64,000 bases of DNA from Planctomycetota bacterium (GTDB lineage Bacteria > Planctomycetota > E44-bin39): positions 1 through 64,000 of the forward strand of contig SOJX01000061.1 in the NCBI GenBank assembly GCA_004376375.1. The letters run 5' to 3'. Below are positions 59,911-64,000 of the stretch, in pieces. The position numbers and the translations under genes were made by a program. The first letter of the stretch is position 1. The number at the start of each line of letters is the position of its first letter. The notes under the pieces were generated by a model. That model made no database searches, had not been told where the DNA came from, and saw only the letters and a list, made by a program, of their open reading frames with translations.

Positions 59911-60198
59911 ATGTACATATCGGTCAGGGTCAAGGCGCAGTACGAATCGAATCTCGGTCTCGGTCATGTCGATCTCGCCATGAGCCCGCCCGACCTTAAA
60001 TTCGCCCGCCGCCATTTCGAACAGGCCCTTCAACACCGGCCGCGGTCGGTCGAGGCTCACCTCGGGCTTGCGCGGGTTGCAATCGCCCGCGACCGCCTGC
60101 TTGAAGCCGAACGGCAGGTTGAAATAGCGCTTGAAATAGATCCCCATTCCGCCGAAGCGCTCGAACTGAGTAAGAAACTCAACATACAACCGGAATAA
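59911..60198 (+). CDS. Small TPR protein
   Basis: 95 aa with two TPR units (DLKFARRHFEQALQHRPRSVEAHLGLARVAIARDRLLEAERQVEIALEIDPHSAEALELSKKL). Starts 13 bases after the membrane protein, same direction, so co-transcribed. It may be a detached C-terminal part of that protein, which itself ends in a TPR unit: the frame changes between the two. A frameshift splitting one original gene is possible. Confidence 0.65.
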   Translation: MYISVRVKAQYESNLGLGHVDLAMSPPDLKFARRHFEQALQHRPRSVEAHLGLARVAIARDRLLEAERQVEIALEIDPHSAEALELSKKLNIQPE

Positions 60199-60200
60199 GG

Positions 60201-60288
60201 TTCTTCAGTTATTCGGTTATTCGGTTATTCGGTTATTCGGTTAAAAGATAAAAACCGGACAACCGGAAAACCGGACAACTGAACAACC
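60201..60288. repeat. Inverted octad arrays
   Basis: Left arm TTCGGTTA x5 (60203-60243); right arm AACCGGAC/AACCGGAA/AACTGAAC (60252-60288). The arms are complementary. Same unit as 22-71. The remainder of the gap to 60404 has no other feature. Confidence 0.85.
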
Positions 60289-60403
60289 ATGCCTGTCGGT
60301 CAGCCCTCGGCGTAAAATTCCTTGAAAGAGCATGGAACCAAAGATACAATTGATGTGTGAAAGTAATGGAGAAAGAAACGAAGTTGCTTCTTCTGGAGGT
60401 GCC

Positions 60404-61903
60404 ATGAAATACTACCGGATACTACTCCTTGCCGTGCTGGTTGGAATAGCCTTCATGCTGCCGGCCGCGCCCGACGACGACGATGGCAAACCTCAGTCCG
60501 ACCTGCCCGACAGGATCGAGGACTCGATGAAGAAAGGCGTCGAATGGCTCAAGTCGAAGCAGCAGGCCGACGGGACATGGCACAAGGAAAACAAACCTTT
60601 CTCGGTCATGGACGGCTACCAGTTCCCGACCGGAACGACCGCGCTCTGCCTGTTCGCGCTTCTCAAGTGCGGCGTGCCCCGCAACGACCCGGTAATAAGG
60701 AAAGGCTTCAACTTTATCCGCAATTTCAGCAGCACCCGCCGGGGCGTAAAATCGGAAGACGCGAAGTTCGACACGATATATTCCGCGGCCTGCGTCGTGC
60801 TTGCGCTCGAAGCTCTCCACACCGCGCAACCGCCACGCAAGCCGAAAAAGAAGAAAGCTGAACCGGAAAAGAAGCCCGACAAGTGGGGCACATGGGTACC
60901 GCCGAAGGAGGAGCGCAAGAAAAAACCAAAGCCCGACTGGGGTTCTCCGCAGGGCCAGGGCGACCTCAAGCTGATAAAGGAATACATAGATTATATCTGC
61001 CGCAACACCGAACCCGACGGGCGCTGGCGCTACCCGGGCGGAACCCCCAGGGGCTTCGGCGACCTGTCGAACTCGCAATACGCGATGCTCGCGCTCAACG
61101 TGGCGAGGCGGCTCAAGATAAAGCACCCCAATGAGGTCTACCAGAAACTCGTGGACTACATCCTCGACAAGCAGCAGAAGGACGGCCCCGTCGTAAACCC
61201 GGGCTTCCCGGTCCCGGTCGCCGACCACCCGATTTCCAAGCTCAAAGCTTTTCAGAAGAAATTCATGAGAGAGCTGACCAGGCTCGTGGACAAGTGCCGC
61301 AAGCTGGAAAAGAAGGGAAAAGACCCGCTCGACGATCCCGCGAACGACCCGCGGACCTACGTCGAGGAAGAGCAGGAAAAAATCTTCGGCACCGAGGGCA
61401 AGCCGATGAAAGCCCGCGGCTGGGCGTACCAGGAAGAGGACACCGACGACCGGATGGCGTGGAAAAGACTCTTCACCGGCTCGATGGCGACAAGCGCGGT
61501 AATCTGCCTGGCCGGCGCAAAAGACGCGCTCGAAAAAACGCCATACTGGAAAGCCAAAGGCAAGAGAGTCAATAAATCCCTTCGCGACGGCTGCGCGTGG
61601 ATCGCGCACAACTTCACGGTATCATGCAACCCCGGCGGCAACATCCATCACTATTATTATCTCTACGGCCTCGAGCGCGCCGGAATCATCTGCATGGTGC
61701 CGAAGTTCGGAAAACACCTCTGGTACAAGAAAGGTGCAGAGCATATAATCGGCAGCCAGGGCGCCGACGGCGGCTGGCAAATCGGCGGCGGAACGGCCGG
61801 ACCGCAGATCGACACCGCGTTCGCGCTCCTGTTCCTGAAACGCGCCACGACCCCGCTCGTCTCCATGCCGGGTCCGACCTGGACGGGAGCGGGACTGAAA
61901 TAA
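60404..61903 (+). CDS. Secreted squalene-cyclase/prenyltransferase-fold protein
   Basis: 499 aa from ATG 60404 (GGAGG 5 bases upstream). Sec signal peptide (YYRILLLAVLVGIAFMLPAAP). The body is an alpha/alpha toroid of the terpenoid-cyclase/protein-prenyltransferase superfamily, with QW-like turns GVEWLKSKQQADGTW and GAEHIIGSQGADGGW. An Lys/Pro-rich insert (PPRKPKKKKAEPEKKPDKW) interrupts it near residue 150. A secreted location argues against terpene cyclisation, so this is more likely a binding or protein-processing protein. A paralogue begins at 63132. Terminator at 61930. Confidence 0.82.
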   Translation: MKYYRILLLAVLVGIAFMLPAAPDDDDGKPQSDLPDRIEDSMKKGVEWLKSKQQADGTWHKENKPFSVMDGYQFPTGTTALCLFALLKCGVPRNDPVIRKGFNFIRNFSSTRRGVKSEDAKFDTIYSAACVVLALEALHTAQPPRKPKKKKAEPEKKPDKWGTWVPPKEERKKKPKPDWGSPQGQGDLKLIKEYIDYICRNTEPDGRWRYPGGTPRGFGDLSNSQYAMLALNVARRLKIKHPNEVYQKLVDYILDKQQKDGPVVNPGFPVPVADHPISKLKAFQKKFMRELTRLVDKCRKLEKKGKDPLDDPANDPRTYVEEEQEKIFGTEGKPMKARGWAYQEEDTDDRMAWKRLFTGSMATSAVICLAGAKDALEKTPYWKAKGKRVNKSLRDGCAWIAHNFTVSCNPGGNIHHYYYLYGLERAGIICMVPKFGKHLWYKKGAEHIIGSQGADGGWQIGGGTAGPQIDTAFALLFLKRATTPLVSMPGPTWTGAGLK

Positions 61904-61929
61904 CCAGACCTGAGAGGGTACTAATAGAA

Positions 61930-61966
61930 ACGGGGAGGAGCATGACGCTCCTCCCCGTGCTTGTTT
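61930..61966 (+). terminator. Intrinsic terminator
   Basis: 12-bp stem ACGGGGAGGAGC / GCTCCTCCCCGT with a 5-base loop, followed by GCTTGTTTT. Ends the 60404 transcript and faces the convergent lipoprotein gene. Confidence 0.8.
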
Positions 61967-61985
61967 TACCGGTTGCGATTACTTA

Positions 61986-62738
61986 CTAACGACCGAAATA
62001 CTCTCTGAGCTGCTTGCCCTGCTCTTCGGTTACGTAAGGCTCGATCTGCGCCTCCGCGTCCTTGTATATTTCCTCTATTTCCTTCATCGCCTCGCCCCAG
62101 TCGACCTCATCCTCAGGTTTTTCCCAGGCGTCGCTCAGGATTCTCATAACTTTCTCAAAAGCCTCTTCGGCGATCTGCCTGATTTCTGTTTCCTGGGATC
62201 CGTTGAGCCCGATCTTTTCCGCGAATTCCGGGAAGCCCTTTATCTGGCCATCGAACTCATTTCTCACCCACTTCTTGTTCTGCTCGGCCTGCTTCTTTCT
62301 ACGCTCGATTCTTTTGGCTTCCTCGTCCTTCTTCAGCTCTTTCTTAACTGCTTCCTTGATATCCGTAATCAGGTCCCTGCTTCCGGCTGCAAGCTTGCTA
62401 CCGTTTTCGCCTGGTTTCGTTGGGCTTGAGTCTACCAGACCTCCTGCAACGGAAAGAGAAGCACTCGAAACTTCCGCCAGTTTCTTTTCAATATTCGCAA
62501 GCCGGTCTTTGAGTGTGAGCATACTGCCTTTTGCGGCCAGCCTCTCGGCATCCATCTTATCCAGCCTTTCTTCCAGCTTTCCCAGGCTGTCGCTTATGTC
62601 CGCCAGCCTGCGGTCGATCATATCCAGTTTCTTTTCGGTCAGGCTCGTATCCTGCTTCGTGCAGGCCGTAACGCCAAACAGCAGGCAGGCAACCAGCAAA
62701 AGGAGAAGCGAGGATTTCAAGGTACTGGCTCTATTCAC
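61986..62738 (-). CDS. Coiled-coil lipoprotein (paralogue of 3947-4687)
   Basis: 250 aa from GTG 62738 (GGGAGG upstream). Signal LLLLLVACLLFGVTAC ends in a lipobox cysteine. Residues 30-95 are a coiled coil (EKKLDMIDRRLADISDSLGKLEERLDKMDAERLAAKGSMLTLKDRLANIEKKLAEV), then a linker, then a helical domain ending in YVTEEQGKQLREYF. Overall plan and terminal motif match 3947-4687, where the anchor is a membrane helix instead of a lipid. Spy/CpxP-like function is inference. Confidence 0.75.
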   Translation of the reverse strand: MNRASTLKSSLLLLLVACLLFGVTACTKQDTSLTEKKLDMIDRRLADISDSLGKLEERLDKMDAERLAAKGSMLTLKDRLANIEKKLAEVSSASLSVAGGLVDSSPTKPGENGSKLAAGSRDLITDIKEAVKKELKKDEEAKRIERRKKQAEQNKKWVRNEFDGQIKGFPEFAEKIGLNGSQETEIRQIAEEAFEKVMRILSDAWEKPEDEVDWGEAMKEIEEIYKDAEAQIEPYVTEEQGKQLREYFGR

Positions 62739-62765
62739 AATACACCTCCCTTATATTTAATATCC

Positions 62766-62785
62766 CTGTATATGATTGTATACAG
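62766..62785. promoter_or_regulatory. Dyad at the lipoprotein transcription start
   Basis: CTGTATA-N6-TATACAG, a perfect 7-bp inverted repeat lying just downstream of the -10 box (62788-62793). Its position suits an operator for an unknown repressor. Confidence 0.5.
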
Positions 62786-62787
62786 TA

Positions 62788-62816
62788 TATATATTATGAA
62801 GGTTTCAGGAATTCAA
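62788..62816 (-). promoter_or_regulatory. Promoter of the coiled-coil lipoprotein
   Basis: Minus strand TTGAAT (62816-62811), 17-base spacer, TATATA (62793-62788). Confidence 0.6.
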
Positions 62817-62851
62817 GGATTTTTGATATGCACATCAAATAACCACAGATT

Positions 62852-62950
62852 ACCCGTGCCGCAAGCGGCACGGCTTCACGAATGAATCTAGATATGCGAG
62901 TATTATCATTAGTAACTCTTTGTGAAGCCGCCGCGCTTGCCGCGGCGGGT
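62852..62950. repeat. Long inverted repeat (CCGCAAGCGG family)
   Basis: The left part ACCCGTGCCGCAAGCGGCAC...CTTCAC pairs with GTGAAG...CGCGCTTGCCGCGGCGGGT about 50 bases away. Related to 43967-44038 inside the prophage. It takes up part of the 393-base gap 62739-63131; the rest holds the promoter and a heptad array. Confidence 0.7.
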
Positions 62951-62990
62951 ATAACATATTCTAACCCCGGACCTGAAAAACGCAAGTGTG

Positions 62991-63022
62991 TTGACGCTCG
63001 GCGCCTGACACTTGACCGGCGG
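62991..63022. repeat. Heptad array (TTGACGC type)
   Basis: TTGACGC, TCGGCGC, CTGACAC, TTGACCG with a 7-base period. Confidence 0.6.
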
Positions 63023-63131
63023 ATTTGCCTGCAAAAGGCGGGAACTTCCGTTACGATCACCGGGTGATAAATGGGGGGGCAAGCCGGCATAAACGCTCTA
63101 CTCCCGGGACACACGGAAATACGGAGATACC

Positions 63132-64000
63132 ATGAAATATCTGAAACTTGCAGTCCTCGCCTTCCTTATCGCAGGCCTGTTTGCGCTTCCTGCTCTGCCG
63201 GAGGACGAACCTGAAAAAAAACCTGACGATCCAGGCGCCGGCCAGGGCGACCCAGATGCAAAATCCCAGTCCGGCCTTCCGGCGAAGATAGACGCCGCCA
63301 TCAAAAAAGGCGCCGAGTGGCTGAAGGCGCGGCAGCAGGCCGACGGCAGCTTCACCATGGAGCCCGCCCCTTTCAGCTGCCAGGGCGGTTACTGCTTCCC
63401 GAGTGGCGCGACCGCGCTCTGCCTGTTCGCACTCCTCAAATGCGGCGTCAAGCCGAACGACCCGTCCATAACGAAGGGTTTCAACTATATACGAAACTTC
63501 AGAAGCAAGTGGGCGCGCTCGCAGAAAGACAACGACGCCAAGTATGACACGATTTATTCCTGCGCCACCATCGTGCTCGCCCTGGAAGCGCTGCACACGG
63601 TCCCGCTTCCGATTAAAAAGAAAGGCAAAAAGGGAGAGGTAAAGCGCGACAAGTGGTCGACCTACTCGCCCCCTAAAGAAGAAAAAAAGGCCAAGATGCC
63701 GCGCTGGAACACTCCGCAGGGCCAGGCTGACAAGAAGCTTATCAAGGAATACATCGACTGGATATGCAACCACAGAGAAGATGACGGGCGCTGGCGCTAC
63801 CCCGACGGATCCCCGAAGGGTTTCGGCGACCTCTCGAACTGCCAGTACGCGGTCCTCGCCCTCAACGTGGCGCGCAGGCTCAATATCCCGCATGACAAGA
63901 AAATCTACCAGGAGATATCCGACTACCTTCTCCGGAATCAGGAGAAAGACGGGCCGAAAGTCGAGCCCGGTTTCCCCGTTCCGGTTGCCGACAACTCGAT
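63132..64000 (+). CDS. Secreted squalene-cyclase/prenyltransferase-fold protein, second copy (3' end outside window)
   Basis: Open from ATG 63132 to the window edge, 289 codons with no stop. GGAGAT precedes ATG. Signal peptide (KYLKLAVLAFLIAGLFALPALP), a Lys/Asp/Pro linker, then the same toroid as 60404-61903: GAEWLKARQQADGSF, GATALCLFALLKCGVKPNDP, DTIYSCATIVLALEALHT, and the Lys-rich insert at the same place. It is strongly similar to the first copy throughout, so a duplication with the lipoprotein gene trapped between. Confidence 0.82.
   Translation, partial: MKYLKLAVLAFLIAGLFALPALPEDEPEKKPDDPGAGQGDPDAKSQSGLPAKIDAAIKKGAEWLKARQQADGSFTMEPAPFSCQGGYCFPSGATALCLFALLKCGVKPNDPSITKGFNYIRNFRSKWARSQKDNDAKYDTIYSCATIVLALEALHTVPLPIKKKGKKGEVKRDKWSTYSPPKEEKKAKMPRWNTPQGQADKKLIKEYIDWICNHREDDGRWRYPDGSPKGFGDLSNCQYAVLALNVARRLNIPHDKKIYQEISDYLLRNQEKDGPKVEPGFPVPVADNS

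Noticed and set aside
61432..61460. DTDD in the cyclase-fold protein as the DxDD catalytic motif of hopene cyclase
   Set aside because: The surroundings do not match (no DxDDTA), the paralogue end is outside the window, and the protein is secreted.
60422..61609. 395-codon open frame antisense to the cyclase-fold gene
   Set aside because: Shadow of GC-rich third positions; sense protein has a signal peptide and a paralogue.
1..64000. tRNA, rRNA and riboswitches
   Set aside because: Reading the gaps showed no cloverleaf-type or conserved leader sequence; a covariance-model scan was not possible.

Overview
The window is one contiguous stretch of a bacterial chromosome of moderately high GC, with about 65 protein genes, one prophage-like element, and no rRNA, tRNA or CRISPR array that I can see. 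The best guess for the host is Planctomycetota or a relative in the PVC group. The basis is indirect: several eukaryote-like Ser/Thr kinases (one with DWG in place of DFG), FHA and PEGA proteins, a formylglycine-enzyme-fold lipoprotein, a secreted HEAT-VWA protein, and secreted squalene-cyclase-fold proteins. No phylogenetic marker was tested beyond SecA and threonine synthase.

Layout. 0.1-3.0 kb: secA with an insertion and a 14-lysine tail. 3.3-8.2 kb: envelope lipoproteins, plus two small proteins made of four MshEN/GspE-N-like repeats and a zinc ribbon; these read leftward as a probable operon from a near-consensus promoter at 8.2 kb. 8.3-10.8 kb: DUF523, a STAS anti-anti-sigma factor, an RsbW-like kinase and a GAF-GGDEF cyclase. 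11-15 kb: threonine synthase and a TPR-Ser/Thr kinase. 15.6-18.1 kb: a PEGA-domain secreted protein and a tandem pair of YdjM-like membrane proteins with apparently leaderless promoters. 18.1-22.1 kb: a three-subunit amino-acid/amine dehydrogenase of the HcnABC type, interrupted by an AT-rich membrane gene. 22.1-31.2 kb: TPR proteins, a second kinase carrying the four-repeat/zinc-ribbon module, a paralogous pair downstream of it, a GspE-N protein, a SpoU methyltransferase, a FHA-pseudokinase and a helix-turn-helix protein. 31.2-35.4 kb: a MITE-like element, a HEAT-VWA protein, small membrane proteins and a signal-peptidase-like protein that lacks both catalytic residues.

35.8-56.5 kb is a prophage-like element: CI/LexA-type repressor, divergent promoters with palindromic operator candidates, a small activator, an ABC-ATPase/GNAT fusion, ParB-like protein, small and large terminase, portal, scaffold, N4-gp56 capsid, connector, tail and tail-spike proteins, and a possible lysis cassette. 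The large terminase carries both a frameshift and an in-frame stop. No integrase, endolysin, replication gene or long tape measure is visible. The element is therefore either decaying or domesticated.

56.5-64 kb: DUF72 protein, a large polytopic membrane protein, a TPR protein, and two paralogous secreted cyclase-fold proteins (the second runs off the end) flanking a coiled-coil lipoprotein.

Across the whole window, host and prophage alike, intergenic gaps hold short degenerate tandem arrays of period 7 (sometimes 8), each with a different unit sequence and often with an inverted second arm. These arrays, the four-repeat/zinc-ribbon signalling family, the pseudoenzymes and the broken-terminase capsid element are the most unusual observations.
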